From Polytrichum commune (Eukaryota > Streptophyta > Polytrichopsida > Polytrichales > Polytrichaceae), in contig OX485806.1 in assembly GCA_950295325.1 (NCBI GenBank), forward strand, positions 37,264,001 to 37,328,000: a stretch of 64,000 bases of DNA, written 5' to 3'. Under the pieces are notes generated by a model that saw nothing but the letters and a program-made list of their open reading frames with translations, had not been told where the DNA came from and made no database searches. This document shows, piece after piece, positions 36,040 through 46,420 of this stretch (the stretch's first letter is position 1; every line of letters begins with the position of its first letter). The translations under genes were made by a program, and so were the position numbers.

Positions 36040-36420
36040 GTTATTCAATTACTTTTCTTGATTGGACGCCTATGTTTGATTGGTGTGTGGTGTGGTACGG
36101 TTCGAAGAACAAGCACCATAAGGAAATGATCAAAAGAGATTAAACTACGTCTTCAAATTCTAATTAACTACTCCACACTCAATATTGAACATAATTGAGA
36201 TGACCTATGTATTTAGTTAAGGAATCAACAAACAAACATTTCGAATAACCATAACCTAATAAAAGGAGATCCGATTTTCAATCCAATATTTGCTGATGCT
36301 TCATCGTAAATTTGCTCATGCACTGCAAGTTTTGTTGTGTAAATCTAATAATGTGGTAGAAGTTGGAGCACGTGGAAAATGAACTGAATGACACCGACAT
36401 ACCTTACCTTGAGGACTGGA
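36040..36420 (+). repeat. Family R1 repeat, long subtype
   Basis: Matches 31255-31620 along its whole length, including the extended 3' part. It is the closest pair within the family that I could see. Confidence 0.75.
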
Positions 36421-36810
36421 TACTTTGTGCCGGTGTAAGAACTGACTCGAAGTCAGATTACTAAGATTGCATATCTAAAGAGCAATAGATCCCCTGCTCT
36501 TACCAGGAAACTGGAAAGAATAGAGGAGCACAGCAATTGGAACTGAAGGAAGTGCTGTGGCTAGCCTGCCTGTCTTGTAACACAAGTTGTGACAGCAGAG
36601 ATTGGAGATTGGAAATTGCAGCTCCTCCTGTAATTTAAAGATGCACTGGCACTAACGAAATCTTCCTCGGATTCCCAGGTAATTATAAGCCGTGTAGCCT
36701 CCGACAGAGAGCCGTGTAGCTAACTTTTGATTCTTGGTTTTGTACGTTCCACTGTTGATTCTCATGTAGACTCAAATCTTGGGTCTGGCAGATCAGTCCA
36801 AGTTTATAGC

Positions 36811-36938
36811 ATGATTCGTAATTCAATTAAGTTTTACCCCGCGAGCTCTGAGTCATCAGCTGCACCCTTTTTGAGCATCAGGCAGCAGCAGTTGTTGTTG
36901 CAGTGCACAAAAAGTAAGCGCTCAGAAGCTAGATCAAG
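36811..36938 (+). CDS. Possible first exon with transit-peptide-like N terminus
   Basis: From ATG at 36811 the frame gives 42 codons rich in Ser, Arg, Gln and Ala with almost no acidic residues (MIRNSIKFYPASSESSAAPF then LSIRQQQLLLQCTKSKR). It ends at a good donor, AAG/GTATGT. This composition is typical of a plastid or mitochondrial targeting peptide. No second exon was found downstream; a dispersed repeat (36966-37029) begins 27 bp after the donor. It could be an orphaned first exon or chance. The frame also reads open upstream to about 36727. Confidence 0.25.
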
Positions 36939-36965
36939 GTATGTCAGTGGCTCAGTGATTTTTAT

Positions 36966-37029
36966 TTCAAAATTTCAAGAGAGGAGCATTGGCTACAACC
37001 ACTGGAGTGACGAAGCCACATATGGATGA
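36966..37029 (+). repeat. Dispersed repeat copy shared with 9367-9430
   Basis: Plus-strand copy ending CACTGGAGTGACGAAGCCAC then ATATGGATG. It is the same sequence as the minus strand at 9367-9430 with scattered substitutions. Confidence 0.55.
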
Positions 37030-37239
37030 TTATACAAGTTTTTGCACACAATTATTCAGAAGTTGGCGATTTCATCACCTTTATATGATTTTTAGCAATG
37101 TGGCCCTACTACTGTGGGCACTTCCAAAGTTCCAAGTTCCAAGTTCCAACTCCAAAGAGAATTGGGAGAGAGTTCAGGCCATTGGGTGGCCATTGGATCG
37201 GATCAAGAACTGTCTCCCGTGGTGGCAACTCCTCCTTTT

Positions 37240-37500
37240 GAAACAATTGCTTCTAAATTACTTCTAATGCTTCGGATAATGGATTGATAATGTGTTCATT
37301 CACAAAGAGGAGAAACATCTCTGGAAAGAGGGCATTGAGAGGAATGAGCCATTTGTATTTGTATTTGAAAAGGTTTGCATTTTCAAATGTCACCTTTGGA
37401 ACTAATTAGATGCAATACTTTTAAGATTGGGGTTACCATCTAGACCCACACACCCCATAGGTGTTAAATTTCATTTCTAAGAATTTTTTGAATTCTTTTT
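37240..37500 (+). repeat. Inverted dispersed repeat, copy 1 (partner at 41160-41420)
   Basis: Shares in order TTCNTTCACAAAGAGGAGAA, CATCNNTGGAAAGAGGG, GGAACYAATTAGA, GGGNTYACCATC, and CCNATAGGTGTT or CCCTAGGTGTT with the minus strand of 41160-41420. A frame reading HKEEKH.WKEG is kept in both, so an old coding element is likely. Confidence 0.65.
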
Positions 37501-38794
37501 GAATTTATAGTCTTAAAAATGTTTATAATACAAAAGAAGATCCAATAAATGCTTCTTAAATATGGTTTAGCTGCTCCAACCAAGTTCTAAAGGTGGTGAC
37601 CTTTACAAGTTCTACAAATGGTTGCCAACCTGGGAGTTGTCTAGTCGTCCAATTAGCAACTGCAATGAATCACGAAGGTTGTTAGTTCAAGTTTAATATT
37701 TAAGTTGCATTCAAGTGGTTAGAAGAGGTCAAAGTGGCATAAAAGTCTTGAGTGTTTATTCTCAAACAATTCTCACAATTAATTGGTTAGAAGGCCAAGT
37801 GCCAAATTTTTTGATTGACCTTCTTAGCATCTCACCTTGTGTTGTTAAAAGTGAGATCATTCCACTCACCCACATGGTCCAAAGTGCGACCTTCCTGAGA
37901 AACTACTAAGCATGCAACAATCTCATCTATTATCTATTATAGGTCAAATACATGAAAAATGATTTAAAACACAAAGGCGCCTAATGTTGGCAATAATTAA
38001 TGATGGTTAGGTTGTTTACTTCTCATAGATGTTGTACATAAGGGGCGTACTCATTGTTAGAATCGGGAACCACATGTCTGGATGACCTTGAAATAAATAC
38101 CCCTAATATACAAGATTTTTCTTCTGTTAAAAATGATATACATACAAATATGTAGCTAGAAAGCCTCCTCTAATACATACACAAGTGAGAAATAAAGAAA
38201 TCATATAGAACCCAATGATATGTGTACGCCAAAAAGATTATGTGGCTCAGAACATGGCTAAAGTATGTTTAGCAAGACAAATTTATTTATTATTGATGAA
38301 ATCATTAAACACTTGTTCATTTATTGGATGTAACTCATACAAATTTGTTTTTACAATATAAGTCATTGTAGCCAATGTAATGATGGTTTCTAACTCTACC
38401 ATTAAATGATATGTCAAATCGTAATTCCACATTGACCCATTCTTATTTTGAAACCAACATAACCTTATTTCCATATTGGAAGGCCAATCTCAGAGGTCAA
38501 TTGGTTGTTGCTACTCAACCCATCTATTGCCAATTTTGTGGTGCATCTTACAAACCCTTCCTAGATACCAAGTCTTGGTGATCAATGTTTTAACCGACTT
38601 TTTTTTTCCTTTTTTTCCTTTTTTTTCTTCATTCCTTCAACTACTACTTGAGAGACAATGATATTGCACAATCACAATTCAATTTCAACGAGTAATCATT
38701 ATTCCTGGCTCTAGATAATCGTACTTTAGGCTTAAAATACAACATAAAATACTTGATTCTAAAGAACCTATCCTTGGACAATGTGGGAGTATCA

Positions 38795-39170
38795 TTCAAC
38801 TCATCTATTGGATGAAATATTTTTTTGAACCTCTTGTAGATTACCCACTTCATTATAATTGACTATAAGCCTAAAGGTAAAAATACAACTTCGAGTATAT
38901 GAATAAAACACCTAGTATATTTACAATCTAGAATTAAGAATACATATGTATATTTTGTAACCCATAGGCACAATTAATACCCCTTTTGTGCCCTCACGTG
39001 GGTCCATATGGGCCACTTTGAGTGCACCTGCCTTGGTGGTGTGGTTCCACCGTGTGCATCCAAGAGAGTCACTACACTCTCTCTGTCGGGGGCCAATGGC
39101 TTTGTATGGTTTCTTGGCAATGAAATAAAATTGTTTCATTATCATCACAAAAGAAATAAAAACATGAGGT
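38795..39170 (+). repeat. Family R3 repeat (inverted partner at 60840-61130)
   Basis: TATTGGATGAAATATTTTTT, GAACCTCTTGTAGATTAC, GAGCCTAAAGGTAAAARTACAACT (here AAGCCTAAAGG..) and TAGTATNTTTANAA occur in the same order on the minus strand near 61130-60990. The right part, with GGTTCCACCGTGTGCATCC and GGCAATGAAATAAAATTGTTTCAT, recurs near 48780-48890 and 49160-49260. Confidence 0.65.
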
Positions 39171-39718
39171 CAAAGTGAAAGATTCTTCTCTCTTTAAACA
39201 ACCCATAAGTTCAGCCTCTTTGGTTCATAAATGAATGGCATATGTATTGTGAGCACACCTTCAATCGCAATGTAGAACATGTTATTTTGGTATTCATTCC
39301 GCAGTCCATTCATAACTACAAGCCTTGTAATATACCACTTTAATATGTCCGATTGAGAAGAGTGACCACACAAGGTCCACATACCTTAATGGGTCGGATC
39401 GGAAAGTATCTCATCTGGTTAGCAATTGTGTGAATCTCGAAGAATCGTTCTCATTTCAAGTGTCAAAGTTGTAGTTGTGTTAAGATGCAGTATTCATACG
39501 AGATCAAAATGAAGATTCTCTTTCTTTTGAAGTGATCACATAGGCCTTCCTAGCCATAGCTGTTCATTGTTCACCGTAGAGTGGAGTCCCTATCTTGAAT
39601 GCATCCTCTAAGGTAGAAATACCATAACCCGTTAACCACCCTCTAGCCGTGCACTAAAGCGTTGTCATAATGGTGAAGTGCCATTTCTAAAACGGATCAT
39701 GACTCGGTGGCTACTTCA

Positions 39719-40033
39719 ATGCGTGTACACTAAGTGTAGCCAATGGGAGTCAAGTGTTAATGTACTCATGAGGTAACCGATTTAGACGATGTTCTGTATG
39801 AAAATGCAGATTACCGTGTTCGGTGTAGGGAGAATCCAGTGAACGAGTAGAGGGTTGGACAACTTTCCACTTTGAAAAATTGTAGCATTTTTTGTATAGG
39901 CCAGAAAAATATGAAACAACTTGCATTCTTCACGAATCTTTCTCCTCTACCTTGGAAAATTATCTCATGATTGTCAGACCAGATCTTCAATGCAAATCAC
40001 CTTATTTTCACAGGTTATGGTATTTCTACCCTA
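39719..40033 (+). repeat. Direct dispersed duplication R2, copy 1 (partner at 42748-43062)
   Basis: Nearly identical to 42748-43062 across about 315 bp, from ATGCGTGTACACT..GTGTAGCCAATGGG to GGTTATGGTATTTCTACC. The differences are mostly single substitutions. The right end runs directly into an R1 copy (about 40035-40135), which suggests nested insertion or one composite element. Confidence 0.85.
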
Positions 40034-40034
40034 A

Positions 40035-40650
40035 TTTCATTGTAACACGTATCACTTATGAATTTGGTGTCCTATTAAACTACAAGCCTTTGCCGTATAC
40101 CACTTAAATATGAACGTCCGGCCATAACCTCATTACAAGCAGACAATTGCGTGATCCAAACTCATGAAGGCCCAGACCAGGTTTTCATTAGGGTTTGATT
40201 TCGTTTCCAGACTTCACTCCCTGTCTATTCTCCATTGCTCTCCTCCATGACTGTTATAGGGCTACCATGCAAACTCAACGGCCATGCACTCGCCAGTACT
40301 TACTAGGTTATTGCGAGTGCATGATCTCATCAGAATCTTGACTTGCAGGCCACCGCCCTTTGTTGTCTGACAACAATCTGTTACGCATTTATATTTGATT
40401 CGAGCCGCTGTACGAGGCCTCAGTCGATTAGTTTCCGAGAAAAACAAGACCTGGAGTTCTTAGTGACTTACAACTTGCAACTTATCGAATTCACGAGGCT
40501 CTTTTTAAAGTGCACAGGCTTCAGGAGTTTTTTACACACATGTCTTTCGAGTGTGTGTTCTTAGATCTACACCTATTAACCACCCACCACGCATATTATA
40601 TAGGTGTTCGTATTAAGATAAGTATCATAAGTAGGTCGGTTTATCTTATA
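40035..40650 (-). repeat. Two short R1 copies (about 40035-40135 and 40548-40650)
   Basis: The first carries TTTCATTGTAACACGTATCA, TTTGGTGTCC and CGTATACCACTTAAATATGA. The second carries GTGTTCTTAGATCTACACCT, ACCACCCACCACGCATA and TTAAGATAAGTAT. A related copy lies at about 39285-39400. Confidence 0.65.
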
Positions 40651-41159
40651 TCATTTGATGTCTTAAAGTTTAAAGAAACATGGGTTCTAAATTTTTGGGT
40701 GAAACTCAAGGGTGGCGACACATGTATCCTGACCAAGGGTCATTGACGATATAAGACTTTGATATTGTAAAGCATGGAAGTCTTGTATGTAAAAATATGA
40801 GTATCAAATGAAATTTAAATAAGTTACATTAAGGCATAAATCATTAGATTCTCATATCATAATGTTTCTGAATGTTCTTATTATATCTTTATAGACCAAC
40901 GCTTAATGATTTTCCTTATCCTTCTCTTATTATATATTGCAAGTAAAAATGCAAAGGTTAACTATGTTAAATAAGTGACCATTGGATTCATCTTCTTGAG
41001 TTCTTTGCAACTAGACCAAATTCATTGACAGTTTAAGTATTAAGATTTGCACAACAACTTTGTGGGCCTAGGGTGGCAAATATATAGAGCACTTGTAGGG
41101 GTCATGACCATCTTTAGAGATTAGTTTGGAGTTGTTAAACCATTTTTAGTAATATTTTT

Positions 41160-41420
41160 TTGGGAGTTACTTTTGTATTATAACCAATTCCAAGACTACA
41201 TATTCCAAAAAAGTTACAAATAAAACTTAAAAGTGAAAGTGAACACCTAGGGGGTTTGGATGGTGACCCTTGTTTTAGAATCTTTTTGCTTCTAATTGGT
41301 TCTAGAACTAACATTTTGAAGCATATGCACGGATTCATCTTCAAACCCTCTTTCCAAGGATGCTTCTCCTCTTTGTGAAAGAACAAATCATTGAATCATC
41401 GATCCAGTAGAAGTGATCTA
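41160..41420 (-). repeat. Inverted dispersed repeat, copy 2 (partner at 37240-37500)
   Basis: Minus-strand match of 37240-37500, with CTTTCACAAAGAGGAGAAGC, CCTTGGAAAGAGGGTTTGAAG, CCAATTAGAAGC and CACCATCCAAACCCCCTAGG. A weak third relative may lie at about 57465-57510. Confidence 0.65.
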
Positions 41421-42034
41421 GAGGTAGTTGTTCTAAAAGGAAGGTGCCTTCCCCAGACTTTGGGTCAATTATTTTCCCTACCAAATACTCCATGAAATAA
41501 TACTCAACGGGATTCCGATCCAAATGTAGACAATCATATTTAAATCTTTCTCAATCTTGGGCTTGACTTATTCTTAAGGGGAAAAAGAAGTGAAAAAAGG
41601 ATGGAACATCAACTTTGTTTTGTGGATGTAACTATGAACCCGTTCTCCTTATCCTCATCATGTTGGGATTGTTAGGAATTATAAGCATTGTTCAGTAATT
41701 TATAATTTCCCAATGGCGTCATTCAGTCGCACAAATGATAGGAGATGTCACAAAGGTTGGACTCCTCTGGAGTTTGTACCAATGGAATCTCCACATTAAT
41801 GAAAAGATTCTTCTAATATAGATGCAGAATGTACATACAATCTTGTCTGCACAGAAACCGAAATATTGGATTTTTTGACTCCCTAGTCCATTGCAATTTT
41901 CTCTTTGTTGCATTCTTGTATACTATACATAATTGTGGACCATTGACGTTCATTGTCAAATTCATCTTGAGATCAGTTAGCCTAAGGTAGGTATTTGGGC
42001 ATTATATGAACACATACATTTGGATGGTATATGG

Positions 42035-42170
42035 CAAGGTTTGGATTTCTGGTGGACACCAAAGAAGACATGTGTTACAATGAGACTGTAATATGTGCTC
42101 ATAATATAGTAACCCTTATGGGTTTACTAGTTAACATGATTTTGGGGGGGGGGGGGGGGTGTTCTATCTA
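42035..42170 (+). repeat. Family R1 repeat with long G run
   Basis: GGACACCAAAGAAGACATGT, GTGCTCATAATATAG and TAGTTAACATGATTTT are followed by an uninterrupted run of about 17 G. The same G or C run ends the matching region in the copies at 17244 and 34711. Confidence 0.65.
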
Positions 42171-42717
42171 ATCGTATTTCGCTTTCACCTCTTATAACAA
42201 TTTGCACCTCAACTCCAATGCTCAATCAATTTAGAAACTTGAAAGGATAGATCCAATGGACAAAAATTGCATGGTGTAATGAGAGAGCGTGGTAGGTGCC
42301 CAAGCCTTGCACCGCCTCTTGCTCAATCCTAGATTTTGAGTTTGACACAATTGAGGTACGAGAGATTTGGGCATCTTTTATGTCATGAATTTTATGAGCC
42401 GCCACTTGAATCGGGCTAGCTTTTCCAATGGAACCTAGTAATCTTGAGCTTTCTTTGGTGGACTATGAATAATACCCTAGACTCCTCTCATCAGGCCCTT
42501 TAAATTAGTTGCTCATATAGACTAAATAAATCTTAGAAACCCATCTTAAATCCGAAAGTGCGAGTTTGGTGAAGGGAATCATATTTTGGCACATGTACTC
42601 TTGCAACCTCTTAATCCCCTTTTTGAGTGTTTGGTGTCTAACACTAGAATTTTTGTGGGAGGCTACCCACCAATTTGCAATGCACTTGTGCTTATGTATG
42701 CATATTTATGTGTTTTA

Positions 42718-42742
42718 TTATTATCATTATTATTATTATTTT
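42718..42742. repeat. ATT microsatellite
   Basis: A run of ATT and ATC trinucleotides just left of the R2 copy 2. Confidence 0.8.
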
Positions 42743-42747
42743 GGCTT

Positions 42748-43062
42748 AAAATGCGTGTACACTTAGTGTAGCCAATGGGAATCAAGTGTTAATGTACTCA
42801 TGAGGTAACCGATTGAAGCGATATTCTGAATGGAATTGTGGATTACCGTGTTCAATGTAGGGAGAATCTAGTGAACAAGTAGGGGTTTGAACAACTTTCC
42901 ACTTTGAAAAATTGTAACATTTTTTGTATAGGGCAGAAAAATAGGAAACAACTTGCATTCTTCATGAATCCTTCTCGTCTATCTTGGAAAACTATCTCAT
43001 GATTGTCAGACCAGATCATCAATGCGAATCACCTTATTTTCATGGGTTATGGTATTTCTACC
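42748..43062 (+). repeat. Direct dispersed duplication R2, copy 2
   Basis: Partner of 39719-40033. Unlike copy 1, it is not followed by a recognisable R1 core. Confidence 0.85.
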
Positions 43063-43079
43063 TTAATGTAATTCATGTG

Positions 43080-44040
43080 GAAGTATGCGGTCCATCTGTA
43101 AATCGAACCAGTGAGGCTCAAAACCATCTTTGAACGCCTGGGACCCACATTGTCGGTTTAGGGTTTCAGGCTCAGTGCTCCTACTAGACTAACTACTCCA
43201 CTCAAACAAAATGAGACAACTACACACTGGGCGCACAATGATGCATGCCATGTCTTTACCTCTTTCGACCGTGACAGACGTTGAACAAACAACTCATAAG
43301 TTCGTTGTCTCTTCGAGATCCATCCAACTGGGAGCCATCATATCGGCGAGGAACTTATTCAGAGAGATGAACTGCTCACGTAAATTATCTGATACTATCA
43401 TACATGATGACATCATGCCATGCCCTTTACCACGACTACCTACAAAGAGGTCAACCAAACCATTCGCTGGAATTCCCGGCACACTGTAAAACTACTCATC
43501 GATGGCCACTTGTCTCTTGCCAATCAATGAACCCACAAAGAATATTTCTTCCTCTCTCCCTGCATGCAGAGTGAGAGGCAGCTGCGCGCTAGCTGCATGA
43601 AGGCTAGCTCATCCGCACAGGCCCTGCATGAAGCTAGCTCACCCTCACATGCCCTGCATGGAGCGAGCTATAAACCCTGAGTTGCACTTTGAGACTAGCC
43701 TCTTCTAAGCCTAGCCTAGCCTAGCCTACCCTACCCATACTCTTGGCATGGGTACCACCCGCGTGTGCAAATAATTTTAAAGTTCGAGTTCGATCGAAGA
43801 AGTGGACAGGAATCAGGATTGATATCAAATATCATCCTACGCCTGGGAAAAAGTCGTAGGCAGTATCATGCTGAAATGATCACAAGGAACTACTTCCACG
43901 TACTTCGAACGGAGCCAGCGACGTGGCTCGAAGCCCAAGCCTCGATGTAACCAAGGTCTCCAAGTATGTGTGTAGTACCAGTGTTGGACTCGACGTATCG
44001 TCTCTCTTTGATATCGTTCGCGTGTCTATAATGAGGACTT
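43080..44040. other. GC-richer island with 30-bp repeats and a TATA-like box
   Basis: CTGCATGA..GCTAGCTCA recurs at about 43593, 43624 and 43653 (spacing 31 and 29 bp). The third unit ends in CTATAAACC (43668-43676), which resembles a TATA box. A short array CTAGCCTAGCCTAGCCTACC follows at about 43710. The open frame 43211-43489 lies just upstream and is not recognised. The layout resembles a promoter or LTR U3 region, but I see no LTR ends. Confidence 0.35.
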
Positions 44041-45284
44041 CATCCTTTCCGATACCCACTAACTAGGGTGTAGGTATTTGACGGTATTTTTTTGGTTCGA
44101 TATCATTGAGGCATACCTAACCATCATGCAAGAATTTTCATATCCAAGTGGAGTTCATCGTAGTACCAGTATGGTTTAGAATGGCATCGATCCAAATAAA
44201 ATAAACAGTCTCTTATCTTAACTTACTTACTAAATATCAATATGTGATTGGTATTACAATTGTGATATCCACGGGTAGGTTCTTTGATATTATTATTGAT
44301 ACAGTACATTCATATGTAGACCATACTAACATTGTATGTACCTATATGGGTTTTTTTGGAGCCCAAAAAGACATGTTCACCGATATCCGGAATATAGAGA
44401 GGGTCGGGACTCAGCTCTATCAAGTGCACATTGGGGAGTGTATCCTTTGTTTGAACCATGGTCCATAATTCACATCTGTGCATCACCTTCACAATACATA
44501 CTAGGACCCCTTGTATATTGTGGTTTGGTGGAGAAAAGGAGGATAAACATACAAATGTATGATTAAGAAATAGCATCAAGTACATGTATCACATAAGATT
44601 ATAATTTTTTTGTTCAAGAATTAATAACATAGCATAAGCATGTATGGATTTTTGTGTGTGAAAACTAGGCCTAAAATATATGTATACAAAAGTTAACTTC
44701 AAACACCCAAACCCTAGTAGCCTAGAAACTTCAAGCTAGTCGTTAAACTTCAAAACTCCAAGGATGTCCTACATTGTGTCTGAAGCCAATCCCCGTAACC
44801 CCTAGCAAAATCTTTAGCCTAAATCCACCTAACTTCAAACTATGTCATCTATGAGTGGCATTCTTGAATATCTATAATTGTGTTTCATCTTCTATAGGAC
44901 AAAATTTGCTAGGAAATAAAATTCCCAAATCCTAGTATGTATATTTTGTGACCCATTGTCACAAGTAATACCCTTATTGTGCACCCATGTATTATAATAT
45001 AGTCAATCAAGGTGCATGTCCTCCCATTGTGTGCACACTATGGAACCAAAACCTTACGAAAGGTGAGGATCGAAGACATCTAAGAATGAACTACTAAGCC
45101 AACAATGGCCGACAAAGGGTGACTTGACATGCCCAAAAACATGGAGTTGGACAGAAGTAAATGTTGTTGCCTCCCCGACACAAGGTATCCAAGTTGTCTA
45201 TGTCAACTTCTTCATAGTGGAAGACCTCCTCCGCATACTTAAGGGCTTTGGCCCAACTTCCAAGCGATTCTTATGCGGTCACTC

Positions 45285-45425
45285 TTTTATTTGGACACTT
45301 ATAATTGAGGCATATATGGTAAGGTGTGTAGTGAAGAATAGACATTGGACAAACACGTGTCATGATAAGATTAAACTATATTATGTTCAAATATAGAAGT
45401 CATTATCGACTCAATCCGACTAGAA
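45285..45425 (+). repeat. Family R1 repeat, divergent
   Basis: GGACACTTATAATTGAGGCATATATGGTAAGGTGTG aligns in order with the R1 core, then AATAGACATTGGACAAACACGTGT and GACTCAAT. It is older-looking than the intronic copies. Confidence 0.5.
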
Positions 45426-45904
45426 TAAATTGGAAGTGCATAGGTCATCGCTCAAAGAGGAAACAGGATCTTCACTTCTAACCATATATAACTTTTGCAT
45501 GTCATCTCCGATTCTTCGGATTGAATGTGAAACAACAATCGTTGGAATTCGCATATGCTAACGGCTGAGACAATTTTGGATCCGAAACAACGGCCAAAAT
45601 CGTCTGTGAAGTTGGAGGTGCCTACAATAGGTCCACACACCACCCAGTTGGAGATTCAATACCATCGTGCAAGGGTATGAGTGATCTAAAAGTAGCCCAC
45701 AATGCATGTTGCACAAATTAGGCAAGTCTTAGTGTATGTGCATGTTTGTAAGAAATCTTCTTGGCTGAAACAACTCCCGGGACTTTGGGAGGTACCTCCT
45801 GCTTTTAAATTTGGAGCTATTTTACCTTGAATTTGGGAGTCAGATGCCCGGGTTTATAGACAGACAGGTTTTTCACGGTGAGGAAGAGTTGCTCAAGAAT
45901 CAAC

Positions 45905-46015
45905 ATGGCTCAGATTCCGTATTTCCACCCGCAAATGAAGCGCGCGCTCTCCCCTAATTCTGAGCATTTCAAGAAGGCACTTGGGATCAATGACCCCTCC
46001 CTATTATTTGATTAG
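45905..46015 (+). CDS. Possible 36-residue protein or gene fragment
   Basis: ATG at 45905 opens a 36-codon frame (MAQIPYFHPQMKRALSPNSE then HFKKALGINDPSLLFD) that ends in TAG. The composition is balanced and the codons are GC-richer than the surroundings. The leader from 45760 is also GC-richer. It may be a real small protein, the 5' end of a lost gene or a retroposed fragment. I do not recognise the peptide. The stop is not preceded by a donor, so it is not obviously a first exon. Confidence 0.3.
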   Translation: MAQIPYFHPQMKRALSPNSEHFKKALGINDPSLLFD

Positions 46016-46178
46016 ACTGTTCATGGCTCACCCGACTATACTTGAATTATCCACATGGAGGATGACATTAATGTGCATAAAATTAGAAACTCACAACGAA
46101 AATTAGATAATAAGACGGAATGGTAATGGTAAATAGATGGTAAATAGAAGGTGAATAGGCTTGCAGTTTATGTATAGA

Positions 46179-46420
46179 CACTAGAAGAAGACTTGTGCGT
46201 TGCAACTATCCGTTGCAACTTGGCCATTGTAACTCACAGTGAGGAAATGCATAAACACATCATTCTGTCAATGAGAGGTTTTTGGCTGTGATTTGTGAAC
46301 GAAGAGTAACCAAAATCTTTTGGTTGACAACCAAAATGGTTTATGTATGCATTTTCTTGCCATAAGTCACAATGATTAAGTTGCAATGAGTGGTTGCAAT
46401 GAACAAGTTTTCTTCTAATG
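46179..46420. mobile_element. Non-autonomous CACTA-type miniature transposon
   Basis: A 242-bp element starts CACTAGAAGAAGACTTG and ends, read inwards from the other side, CATTAGAAGAAAACTTG. It is flanked by a 3-bp direct repeat AGA (46176-46178 and 46421-46423). CACTA-like ends with a 3-bp target duplication are diagnostic of the CACTA (En/Spm) superfamily. The inverted arms extend about 80 bp each (46179-46262 and about 46340-46420). Between them is a shorter palindrome, AACCAAAATCTTTTGGTT. There is no ORF. Most differences between the arms are transitions, as expected from decay of methylated DNA. Confidence 0.8.

Noticed and set aside
36097-36116. B-box-like GGTTCGAAGAAC suggesting R1 is a tRNA-derived SINE
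   Set aside because: The match is in one copy only and other copies read GGATCTAAGAAC; no A box at the right distance.
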